A DNA stretch of 38,478 nucleotides, from the NCBI GenBank assembly GCA_015680685.1, contig MNCI01014598.1:5632-44109 (forward strand), given 5' to 3'. Source of the DNA: Gnetum montanum (Eukaryota > Streptophyta > Gnetopsida > Gnetales > Gnetaceae). A program made the translations under genes and the position numbers. Of this stretch, positions 10,971 through 20,639 are shown one piece after another. Every line of letters begins with the position of its first letter. The first letter of the stretch is position 1. Below the pieces are notes generated by a model that saw nothing but the letters and a program-made list of their open reading frames with translations, did no database searches and was not told where the DNA came from.

Positions 10971-11544
10971 ATTAACCACAAGACCCTTGGCACTTCCCAT
11001 ACAAGCCCTAAGTGAGAAGGTAGTTATCTTGGAAAGAAGTACTCGTGTCTCAAACCATCATGTTTCATCTCACTACGTGCTTTTGGCTGTCAGACAATGG
11101 GTTCCCTTAGACACTCCACAAGGTTCATGTTTCTCTAAAGAAAACATCACCTCATCGCGTGGCTTTGGTTGTGACAACGAGTTCTCTCAAACATGATACA
11201 AGAGTCTCGTTCCTCCAAAGGATGTACTCCTCATGCCTTGGTTCCAAGTCTACCAAAAATAGGCCATCGTCAAGGAACAATATGACTTGTTTACACAAGA
11301 TGAATACTCCTCTCCCATACTAGCACAATCCCTTGATCAATTCACAATGCCACAGTTGCAAACATCTCCTCTAGATATCATCTCAAAACTTCATTTCCCA
11401 ATCCCAAGTGCTTCTAAACACAATGCAAGGACATTTTGCCAAGTGTCAAAGGACAATGCTACTGAGTTGCTTGTGGCGTTTTGTACTTCTTTGTCAACGC
11501 TTCTTGGGTCTATTCCTCCAAGCTTCAACAAAAATGGGCCAATG
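10971..11544 (+). other. Element A pre-LTR region with an imperfect ~82-bp duplication
   Basis: The stretch from 11066 (CATCTCACTACGTGC) recurs in diverged form from 11148 (CACCTCATCGCGTGG), a spacing of 82 bp, both ending in a GGGTTCCCTTAGACA or GAGTTCTCTCAAACA-like word. An open plus-strand frame of 100 codons (11287-11589) and an open minus-strand frame (11391-11663) overlap and run into the LTR. Neither shows a known domain. Plus-strand AAAAATGGG at 11531-11539, just before the LTR, is the best polypurine-tract candidate. Confidence 0.45.
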
Positions 11545-13190
11545 AAAGACCACAAAAATTTGGACCTAACACTTTCGAACAAGAATTGAGATAAGTCATG
11601 GTGCTTCCCAGCATGACCAAAATTTGTGAGCTTCACAAAAAGCATTAAACAGAGTCGAATCAAGCAAGTAAATGTTTCTTGAGATCCATTGGAGACTACA
11701 TCAACATCTATAAATAAGAACTATAGGTTTCGAACTCAAAACACTTAGTTTTGACTAAGTATACTTCTTGCACACAGGCCTACACGCCCAACATGCAACT
11801 CAACGTGCAGAAAATTTTGGGTGCCAAAAACTCACCAAAACAAGCTATAAATGAAGGTTTGGACCCCCTAGGACATTCACCAAGATCCCCAATAGCTCTC
11901 ATGCTCTTGAAAATCAACTTTTGGGCTCCAAATGATGGATTTTCATTCCTACACGCCTAGTGTGCAGCTCAACATGTAGCAACTTCTGGGTCCCAAAAAT
12001 GAGCCAAAACATGCCAAAATTGAGCTTCTAGACTCCCAGGACTGTCACCAAGGTCCCCAGTAGCTTGCAGGCTCTTCAAAATCAAGTTTTTGGTTCCAAA
12101 TGATGGGTTTTCATTCCTGCACGCTAGCGTGCATGCCCAGCATGCAGCTGAACATGTAGCAACCTATGGTCCCTAAAATGAGCCAAAACATGCCAAAATT
12201 GAGCATATGGAACCCCAGGACCTTCACGAAGGTTCCCAATAGCTCTCAGGCTCCTGAAAATCAAGTTTTGGGCTCCAAATAATGGGTTTACATTCACCAT
12301 CAAGGATCTCTCAAAACAGGCATCCTAGAACAAGATCTACATCTACAATTGACTCTCAGATGCAAGGAAATTGTTAGGAATCATCCTAGGATCCCAAAAA
12401 TGAAGATTTAACCTCAAAATGATGCACTTCCATGATCTATATGCTAAGCATACATACTCTGCATGCCCAACATGTACACGCTGGCATACAGCATGCTGTA
12501 AGTTGTAATATTCTTTGCACTCGGGCAACATAGCCACATGTCATCCAACCTGAAATTTTTTCACCCACAGCCACTCATACCCTTCCAGATCCAAATCTAA
12601 TGCCCAAGATCTCATAAAAATCCAAATTTTTCACTAGATCAGGGGTGGGAAATTTTTACAAATGGACAAAAAAACTGAATCAAAAACACTTAGCAAACTT
12701 GGGCATCAACCTCTGTATGTTGGGGCATCAAACTTGGAGGCTGCATTTCCTTGCAATCCAAAACCTACATCTCCTAGCACCTGTCATCACCCACTGGGGC
12801 TAAACGTTCACCTTGTGATTAATCCACAACTATGTTCTAACCGGTGCACACTATAATCACTTTTTCAATACAAAATAGTTTACATTTTTGCCCAAATTTA
12901 TTACAGTTTTCTTTGTTTTTCCAGTTTAAATTTACATCTCAGTTTACATTGTTGTGTGTATTTATGTTATATTTTACATTTAATGCGCATTGTTTACGTA
13001 TAACCCAACACATTGCAAAGTGTGTACGTTCGGGAAGTCCTCGTTTGATTCGTGTGCGGACCATTCAAGGCACTCTTCCTTTGTCCATTCTAGCTTACCC
13101 TCAAGAAAAGGTAGAGTCTTCTATGCCTATCTATAGATCTCTCGGTGTCTGTTTCATTCCATCTTTGCACCAATGATTTTAGAAAGTACA
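11545..13190 (+). repeat. Right LTR of element A
   Basis: Partner of 3797-5303. It has three internal modules of about 170-180 bp (starts near 11880, 12048 and 12227) against two in the left LTR, and ends AGTACA before the ATGAG duplication. The two LTRs differ at many sites, which indicates an old insertion. Confidence 0.88.
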
Positions 13191-13195
13191 ATGAG
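13191..13195. repeat. Candidate target-site duplication, right of element A (ATGAG)
   Basis: Matches 3792-3796. On the minus strand it is CTCAT and continues an open frame on both sides when A is removed. Confidence 0.6.
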
Positions 13196-13309
13196 GTTGC
13201 CAATTTTCATCACAACTATTTGTTAAAATGGCTAAGTTAGTCAAATTTTGATTTTGGTTTAAGTAGACAAGCCCAATGTAAATAGAAGAAAAGGAAATAA
13301 ATATTATCT

Positions 13310-13400
13310 TATATTACCAGTTCTAGGCCTTGGTAGGCCTTGGCTTCACTGGTCTTAGGCCCTGGTAGGCCACTAATTTTAGGCCTTAGTAGACCATGGT
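13310..13400 (-). repeat. Short GGCCTA-rich tandem repeat in element B
   Basis: Plus-strand units TTCTAGGCCTTGGTAGGCC, CTTAGGCCCTGGTAGGCC and TTTTAGGCCTTAGTAGACC recur about every 30 bp. It lies immediately downstream of the end of B's Gag-protease frame. Confidence 0.7.
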
Positions 13401-13413
13401 TTCTACTTTTTTC

Positions 13414-16400
13414 TAGAAACTGTAAAATAATTTCGAAAGAAAATACATGAACAAAATAAGCATTGAAACATGATACAAGGCTAAAAATGTACATAAAGGA
13501 AGGTAAAAGGTATCTATTGTAAAGTTTTTGATAGATCAAGAAACCCCTTTTGCATGATTCTATGCTCACCATTATTTTTTTTTGATATGGTAAGTGGCAA
13601 GTTTTCCTTTTGGTTATTTAGTATTGTTGACTTGGAGATGCTAGCCTTGTTGTTGTTGTTGTTGTTGTTATTTTTGGCTTCAACTTGAATATATGAAATT
13701 TCATCTTCAAACTCCACCTTAAAATCCCATTCAATGTTAAAATTATTAACAAATTTCAAAAGGATGTTATCTCCATGAATGAAAATTTCACAACCTTCAT
13801 ATGACCAATGAATCTTCTACTGTATAAGAGATGACATTGCTCAAATATTTACTAATCATGATCTTCCTAGGATTATGTTAAAACTAGGTGTTTGTTCAAC
13901 CAGTAAGAAGTAGGCAAATATGAAAAATTGTTTCTTATCTACAAAGTCTAAGGAGATAGAACCTCATACTATCACTCATGACCTATTGAATAACTTGAGC
14001 ACAAAGGTAGAGGTTTCTTAGATGTTTCTAGTTAGGCCTAGTTTCTCAATCATGGTAAATGGTATCACGTTGGTGCTTGCTCCATCATCAAAATGAACAT
14101 AATGAACCTTATATTTTCCAACATGTATGGTAATTAGGAGAGGATCATATAGCACTTTTTCATTTTGTGGATCGATCTTCACTTCTCTATCACAAGAAAT
14201 GAGTGTGAGTTGACGTTTGTTTTCTCTAAACTAAGTTTTCTTAATGACAAAGTGAATGGATTCTCTATTATCTAGATTTTCTCTACTCACAAGAATAGAA
14301 ATTAACATCTGAATTAACATTTCTCTATGAGGAGAAGAATTCATAACAAGGTTGTATAGGTTCAATGATGTGTTTTTTTATTTGAAGGATCATTTGGCTT
14401 GTTCCATTATTGTGAGGAAATTCCTTTCCTTGACATGTCATTTTTTAGACATAGTAGTTTTAATTTCTTCCATTTTTCCTAGAATTTTTTTCTTATGTTT
14501 TAACATGTGTTACTAAGGCCCATTTCTTATACCTTGTTTATGAGTCTCTCTTGGTTAACTAGTTGATGTAGTTTGGACAACAGAGTTCATGGGTATTTTT
14601 GATGTAGGCCTTGATGGATCAACTTGCTTCAAAGACTTTTGTTGTTAACCATCTTCAGTGGGCTTAGTTATTGGTTTAGTGACAAGTTATCTTTTTCACT
14701 ATTATGATGGTGATTTCTTATTAAGTGTTATGTCATTGGCTACCATAGGTATGTCTTGATCACTAGTTGTTATAGATTTGCTTGTGGATGGTGAAGGCAC
14801 CCTAATAATGAATGGTTTCCTAGCCGTAGAGGGATTGGTAACACTTTTTTTGTGTTTTAATGTTGTTGCTAATGAATGTGGAACAAATTTAACAAAAGGC
14901 TTCTTGGGGATTGGGGCTGATGATACTTGTATAATGAAGGATATTCTACGCTTTGGGTCCTAAGTTCAACTACTAGTAAGGGAAACCTTGATGATGAATG
15001 GTTCTCTATGAGAACTAGATTGAGTAGATGTTGTAAATGAGGTTATGATGTAGAGGTTAATGTTGGCACTTGGAGAGTGGGGTTCATTCAACACTAGCTC
15101 TTCCTGATCCACAATCTTCTAGAGATCATCTTTTAATGTTAGGCAAAAATTGCTATCATTACTAGCTAGTTGATGATAATTGAAAAACTTGTCAAGATTA
15201 AAGTACCTCGGTAGTTTTGGATCATATTTGGTTGTTATCATTGGATCTATAGCCAATTCACAAATATGATCATGTATCTTAAGGGTTTCTTCATATAATT
15301 ATTTAGGTTGAAGATGATTGTTTTTAAGCAATCTCTATAGAAGCTCAGAGGGCTTCATTGGTAACTTTGTATACTTAGACTTGTCCTTGCACTCAAAGTT
15401 AGGTCTTGGTTGGTTGGAAGTATATGAAGTAGATAGCTTAGATGGATTAGAATATGTGTTTCATGGTAGATAATTTCACTCTTTTATCTATTTCGATTCC
15501 TTTTCCATTATGGCCATGATTTCTTATATTGGCTTATTCTTATCCCTTTCCTTCCTTGCGTAATACTTTTGATAGGCTACATAGGATAGTACATTGCTAG
15601 CCTTAGCCACCTCCTTGATGTTTTTGATATGAGAAAGGGCTTGGATTAATGATGAGGATTCTATGTATTAAGGCTTTAACTTGATGGAGTCATTGACTGC
15701 TTCCTTAAAGATAACTAAGAAGTAGATTTTAGAGATGGACTTGGAAATTTTATTAAGGATTACATTCCATCTCTGAATAAATCTTTGAATTGGTTCAAGT
15801 TTCCCTTGCCTCACTTTCATGAGTTGGTCCAATGTTGTATATGGTTTTATGTTTAGGGTTATATTTAAGTTTTTTTAGCTTCTTAGTAAGGTTCTAGATC
15901 AATTGAAATGCTTGATCCAAGCCTTATGGAGCTCCTAAGGAATGCACTAGTTGATGTATGGCTTAGAGCTATGGCTATGAAATAAGAAATGAAATGGACT
16001 ACAAGGATCGAGTTTCCAGTATTATGGAAGAATTAAACATGGGAAATAAGGTTTGCACTATGACTTAAGGAATAAAAGGAATATCAGACATAAATAAATT
16101 ATAGGGAACATATGGTATTTGTATTCCAGTAGAGGAGCCAATTGAAACTATGAAGGGTTAGGGCATGGAGAAAATTATTGGTGGAGGCTAAGGCTCTAAA
16201 TTGATAGGTGTTGAGGTGAATGTTTAAGTAAACAATAAAGCAAGTTGAAAACATGAATTTATGAAGGTCACAAGGAGAGTTCAGTTTATTGTTGAAATAA
16301 GAGGCGTTGAGTTGAACAAAGATACCTTAGGGATGGATTCTTGCAATGGGTCTCCTAACTGAGTATCATTTTCATAATAGGCCCCAAACTCATCTTGATC

Positions 16401-16463
16401 CTCTATGTGAGATCCTAAACTGGCATTCTCACTTACTTCACTAGCATCATCTACAATTACCAA
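13414..16463 (-). pseudogene. Gag-protease gene of element B (degenerate)
   Basis: The minus strand starts at an ATG at 16463 with an acidic N-terminal region (open to 16281). The Gag domain follows with NIKPYTTLDQLMKVRQGK and LEPIQRFIQRW (about 15765-15850), in the same order as in A. An ADDL-type segment after a decayed zinc knuckle (KDDL, about 15121-15205) comes next. The linker carries several F-I-I-K-V motifs (about 14730-15030). The protease has an intact DDGAS at about 14075-14089, then TNVIPF and a closing ILGRS motif near 13900. An asparagine run encoded by a TTG/CAA microsatellite (13645-13672) lies just past the protease. A hydrophobic segment (LCTFLALYHVSMLI) precedes the end. 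Numerous stops and frame changes mean no protein is made. The region around 15850-16270 is too decayed to follow. Confidence 0.8.
13645..13672. repeat. TTG trinucleotide microsatellite
   Basis: Eight consecutive TTG units on the plus strand. Read on the minus strand in the Gag-protease frame of B, they give a run of eight asparagines. Confidence 0.9.
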
Positions 16464-16727
16464 CTATTGCAATACATATATGTAAAATTTGGACAATTCA
16501 ATATAGTTTTATGGTGAAGGGATATATTCTATTTCATTCTTGTAGATTAACTTGTATTGATGCTTGGAGTTGAACTCCTTATGAGTAATGTGTAAATTTA
16601 CTTGGATTTTTATGCATATAGAGCTGTAATATTATTCATTAAATCCTAACCACCTAAGAGACTACCTATGCTTTGTTATAGTTGGGTCCTTAGAGTTGTA
16701 GATGCAAGCAAATTATTGGTTTGAGGT
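16464..16727. other. Leader of element B
   Basis: Sequence between the L-type LTR and the Gag ATG on the minus strand. No clear tRNA-complementary primer-binding site follows the LTR end at 16728. Confidence 0.4.
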
Positions 16728-17618
16728 TGATGAGTCATTGAATAATCCAACACCCAACCATACAAGCCACAATTGTGCACACAAACTACTAGATCATAAT
16801 TTGTGGACAAGGTAATGTCAATATGCTAGTAATTAGTTAAAGTTCAAAATTATTATCTTGCAACATGAGTTAGTAAAATCTATGAGTATGATGTAACTCA
16901 TGGTCAAGCATATGATAACTAATTTTGTGTAGGCCATCTTACTCCTAGTAAACATGATGAAATTGTAATAGTTTCTAAGTCTAAGAAAATAGTAAACAAA
17001 TCTAGTCTAGCCTAGTGCAATGACTATTTATTCCTAATCTTTCATACATACCTTGGGCTTTGTGTAACTACTATTGGAATTACCAAATACTTCACTACTG
17101 GGCATACCAAGAAATAGCATTACTAGGTTACCAAGTAATTACACTTAACTGAATGAGATTAGTCATATTCATTCCACTTAATTTGAATATTTAAAAGTAA
17201 AGTACTTTAGAAAAGTAAATCATTAAGCTATGTAATAGTAAGAAAATTATTCTAAGTATAAATAGTAAATCTAGGAGAATGGTGCAATAGTGGAAAATAG
17301 CTCAATCTTCATTTTTGGTCACACTTATACGCAAATAAAAAATTCTTGAATAAAGATGCATTCATTAGTTCATACTACACTATGAGCATTCACACTTCTA
17401 AATGCTCCAACTAAAATCACAAAGACAATTTGATAGAGTTTTAGCAAGGATGGATGAAATTGCGTGTTGGACCATGTGCCTAAGTGTCTTTTTTTTGTAG
17501 GTAGGCATGTGTCTCGCAATGTTGGATATTTGATATCATAGCTTGTGTCCTGATATCAAATACGCGATATTGTGGCTTTGATATCAGATACCCGATATCA
17601 TAGCCAATGAAAATTTCA
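16728..17618 (-). repeat. L-family LTR, placed as the 5' LTR of element B
   Basis: Aligns with the solo LTR 31791-32607 in the same orientation: TGATGAG at the left end; shared blocks around GTCTAGCCTAGTGCAATGA, TACCAAGTAATTACACTTAA and ACTATGAGCATTCACAC; and a matching right end (CCAATGAAAATTTCA against TTAATGAAACTTCATCA). On the minus strand it starts TGAAATTTTCATTG, continues in 14-bp units, and has CCTACAAAAAAAAGAC where the relative has its TATA box. The 5-bp flanks do not match, so it is not a clean solo LTR. That fits a role as one LTR of B. Confidence 0.75.
17551..17606 (-). repeat. Four 14-bp units with GATATC cores in the U3 of the B LTR
   Basis: Plus-strand units TGATATCAAATACG, CGATATTGTGGCTT, TGATATCAGATACC and CGATATCATAGCCA follow each other without gaps. 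A further GATATC lies at 17532. They occupy the stretch between the LTR start and the expected TATA position. Confidence 0.85.
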
Positions 17619-19284
17619 CTTTATCAAAGGCCATGACTACTATGTTGTATGGTAGAATTTTTAATGCAAAAACCATAAACTACATAAGAGATAAGTAGTT
17701 GGTCAATTTTGTCAAAGATTTTAATATCTTAAACAAGCTATAGCATATAGCTTGTAGCTTGTTTGAGGCTTAGCGTATGCAAGATGTAGCATATTTAATA
17801 GCTTTTTTAAGTTGAAGCTTATAGGATTGCAACATATGAAATTACAATATATGAAACTATAGTGTATGAAACTATAATATGTGAAACTACAACATATAAA
17901 AGCTAAATCTTATAGAAAATATAGTGTGTGAGAACTATAGCATATGAGAACTATAGCCTACAAGATTAAAATTAGGTAAAAAACATAAGTGTGAAAACAA
18001 AAAAAAAAAATAGATGAACTACAACTATAATAATAATACTTAATTTTAATTTTTTAGCATATTTAAGAAATACTGAAACAAAATGGAAAAGAACTTCAAC
18101 ATATATAGAAAAACTCAATGAGCTACAAAGAACTAGAGGAAAACTACAAAACTATAAGTGTAGGAAATAGAAAAAGTAGTGTGTAGTATAGATGTAAAAA
18201 TAAATTTTTAAATTGTAATTGCAAGAACCATGGGAAATACTATGCACTGCAACTATAAAAATAATACTAATAATATTTTTTAAAAAATTTGCAACTACAA
18301 CTCTAAAAATGAAAGAGGTTGTAATATTAAACATTAGGGTTGCACAAAATCCAAAATAACTTTGGTTTTACCAAATGTGCTATGCAATGTAGAAATAGAT
18401 AAATAGTATTTTTGTATATAAGTTTTGGTGAAGAAACGAGGTGGGCATCCTTTTTCGAGTGCTAAAATACTATACTGATAAAAAGAATCAATGCTATAAA
18501 ATCAAAAGAATTCATGTAAAAGTGTTTTAACCCTAACATCCATAGGTCTCAGAAGGGTCTAAGGCACCTTAGGAAATCTTGTAAATTAGCTAAGAACTTG
18601 AAAAATTTGGTACCAAGTGATATAAATGAAAATAAACTTTAACATGTGAAATAATGTTTCAATGGTGGACCAAGAACAGAGAGAGAGGAAAATGATGTGG
18701 CCAAAACACAAACTGCAAACTTTATATTAAATGATATAAGAAATTATGAAAATAGAGATTTAGGAAGGTACATATTAAGGTTTTTAAAACCTAATAACAT
18801 AAAAAATATCTTTAAAATCTGGTTCAGAGGGTAGGATATGTTCTATCACATAATCTACATTTGTCCTTCCAGATCAATCTACACAATCATAAATGCTACT
18901 GCAAGGTCTCTTTGTCCTAAAATATATATGTTGAAAAGATTGCAAATGACTATGAAAATTTTGTGAAGATCTCTCTTCCTTATATTGATAAAAAGATCTA
19001 CCATATATTTTTGTTGAAAGTTATCATTGAGAAGAGATTTTCCAAAATGTTTTTTCTAAAATTCTTGAAAATGGTATTGAATTTGGCTTAAATAGGCTTT
19101 TAATTTGCTACTCTTGTGTTAGTTACACTTCCATGTGATTTTTGAACCATTACATGGTGTTTTTGGACCATTTTCATGGTCTAAAAATACAATGTATGGG
19201 TCACTAGCAATGTTGACTTTTCTTCTTACATTTGGTAGCATTTTTTAACTATTTTCATGGCCCAAAACTTTAACATATGGACCA
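17619..19284. other. AT-rich non-coding DNA
   Basis: No coding or RNA gene signal. It includes a 15-bp tandem repeat (listed separately) and A-rich tracts near 18000. Between 19140 and 19270 the words GGACCATTTTCATGG and ACTATTTTCATGGCCC form a loose repeat next to the solo LTR. Confidence 0.5.
17831..17905 (+). repeat. 15-bp tandem repeat, five units
   Basis: Units AACATATGAAATTAC, AATATATGAAACTAT, AGTGTATGAAACTAT, AATATGTGAAACTAC and AACATATAAAAGCTA are contiguous. Two related 16-bp units (AGTGTGTGAGAACTAT, AGCATATGAGAACTAT) follow at about 17922-17953. Confidence 0.9.
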
Positions 19285-19453
19285 TGATGAAGCAACAATT
19301 AGTTGTCTTAACATAGCAACTTTCATGTAGCCGCTTTGATGTAGTTTCCTTGATGCAACTGCATTGACGACGCTCTATCAATGCAACCATGTTAATGTAG
19401 CCCCATTGATGCATACAATGATGCATTGATGTGGCTTTGTCAATGTAGTGTCT
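19285..19453 (+). repeat. Twelve 14-bp U3 units (TTGATGYA core)
   Basis: From the LTR start, successive units include TTAACATAGCAACT (19308), TTCATGTAGCCGCT (19322), TTGATGTAGTTTCC (19336), TTGATGCAACTGCA (19350), TTGACGACGCTCTA, TCAATGCAACCATG, TTAATGTAGCCCCA, one 20-bp unit, TTGATGTGGCTTTG and TCAATGTAGTGTCT. They stop 10 bp before the TATA box. Confidence 0.88.
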
Positions 19454-19462
19454 ATTTTTTCC

Positions 19463-19470
19463 TATAAATA
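19463..19470 (+). promoter_or_regulatory. TATA box of the L-family LTR
   Basis: CCTATAAATACAT directly follows the 14-bp array. The same CCTATAAATA word sits at the equivalent place on the minus strand in 31791-32607. Confidence 0.7.
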
Positions 19471-20218
19471 CATATGCTCCCCCCATGTATTGGCATTCTT
19501 TTTTCAATAGAGTAGTCAAACTCTTGTAATTTTATTTTGTAGTCTTCAAGAATAGTCAATGAGTGCTCATAATCTGTTTCTGAGTTAGTTGTATGACATC
19601 TTATTTGAATGGCAATGTACCTAGACAAATTCCATGAAGAACAATAAGATTGATATTGATTCTTATTCATTGTAGCACTTTGACTTAGATTAAATTTACT
19701 TTTAATGGAATTTATATTTTATGTACTTAGTTAATGTTTATGTTTCCATGCATGTTAATGAATTGACATAATGAGCGTGACCAATTTTGAGCATACACAC
19801 GTATTTGCTTGGTAATCCTAGTAGCATTCTTACTTGGTTTGCCTAATAGCATAGCACTTGGTAATCCCAGGAGTGGATACATGGATTCACAATGTGTATA
19901 ACAAGCTAGGAACAGACACTCATCACCTGTAGGCTAGTTTAGATTTTAATTTCTATTGTTAATTAATTTAAATAATGGATTTCTTTATTATCATTATGAG
20001 TAGTATAAGGCTAAAACAACATCAATAATCATATGCCTTTCTCTGGACTAAACATTACATAACAAAGCTACCACTAGTCCAAGTGGGAAGACAGTGAACT
20101 ACAATCAAGGCATAATGATCTAGACTCACAAGTAGTCCCATCCACGGAATTTGACCAGATCATGCATGAAAACTTGTGATTTCTATGGTTGGGCATAGTG
20201 GGTACTCATTTCTCATTA

Positions 20219-20639
20219 GGCCACTAGAATTTGTTACTTTTTGTGGTTAAATTGGTAGCACATTTTTTATTTTTCCTCTAATACACTAGTATAATGAAAT
20301 TCATAGCTTATGAACCATGAGTTTCATTTTACATATTAAGAAATAGTCCATAATTTGGCTAAAATAAGTCCACAACATAAAATTTTTAAAGGGAAATTAA
20401 GGCATTTGTATTTTCTCTTGAATCCTATCAAATTACATGGTAAAAATTTGGTCATTAGATTTTCTTACATGAAACATAAATTTTTGTTGAGGTGTTTCAC
20501 TCTCGATTCTAGAGATCTTTGATCTCTTGGATGACATTTCAATTACCACGTTGTAGTTGTTAGAGATAAGGAGCAAGTTACTCATTTCCAATGTTAAACT
20601 TGAGGAGAACACCATTAGTAATTGATAGTTGATAGTTGA
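20219..20639. other. Non-coding stretch between solo LTR and protein X
   Basis: AT-rich, with stops in all plus frames. The minus-strand open frame at 20433-20615 shows no domain and is likely chance. Confidence 0.4.

Larger units (their letters stand above)
3797..13190 (+). mobile_element. Element A: non-autonomous Ty3/gypsy retrotransposon (TR-GAG type)
   Basis: About 9.4 kb on the plus strand: left LTR 3797-5303, leader with a 40-bp minisatellite, Gag-protease pseudogene 6582-9940, a 3' region with a repeat array and a purine-rich tract, and right LTR 11545-13190. No RT, RNase H or integrase motif occurs between the protease and the right LTR on either strand, so the element must have depended on enzymes from a relative. 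Non-autonomous plant elements that keep Gag but not Pol are known as TR-GAG elements. A is inserted in opposite orientation inside the related element B. Many C-to-T-type stops show that it is old and dead. Confidence 0.85.
3100..17618 (-). mobile_element. Element B: Ty3/gypsy retrotransposon, internally deleted and interrupted by A
   Basis: Reading the minus strand from right to left: L-type LTR 16728-17618, short leader, Gag-protease pseudogene (16463 to 13414), a linker stretch, the A insertion (13190-3797), an open stretch and an integrase C-terminal remnant (about 3540-3100). No RT or RNase H motif was seen. Gag and protease are clear relatives of those in A. The left boundary is not established because no matching 3' LTR was found; the given start is the end of the last coding remnant. 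Confidence 0.7.
19285..20218 (+). repeat. L-family solo LTR
   Basis: It starts TGATGAAGCAAC, like the minus-strand start TGATGAAGTTTC of the solo LTR at 31791-32607, and ends TTCTCATTA where the relatives end CTCATCA. In between are a U3 made of 14-bp units, a TATA box at 19463-19470, and a U5 with the family words TGGTAATCC, GGAACAGACACTCAT and ACTAAAC. Flanking 5-mers are GACCA (19280-19284) and GGCCA (20219-20223), one mismatch, as expected for an old target-site duplication. If that pairing is chance, it could be the 5' LTR of the unit containing protein X just downstream. Confidence 0.7.

Noticed and set aside
10730-10993. Minus-strand open frame rich in F and L resembling a membrane protein
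   Set aside because: It is the complement of a purine-only low-complexity tract.
11391-11663. Minus-strand open frame before and into the right LTR of A as a captured host gene
   Set aside because: An overlapping plus-strand frame is equally open, there is no known domain, and it crosses the LTR boundary; evidence too thin.
17524-17606. GATATC series as a protein-binding palindrome cluster on its own
   Set aside because: It fits better as the local version of the 14-bp U3 units seen in related LTRs; kept under that finding.
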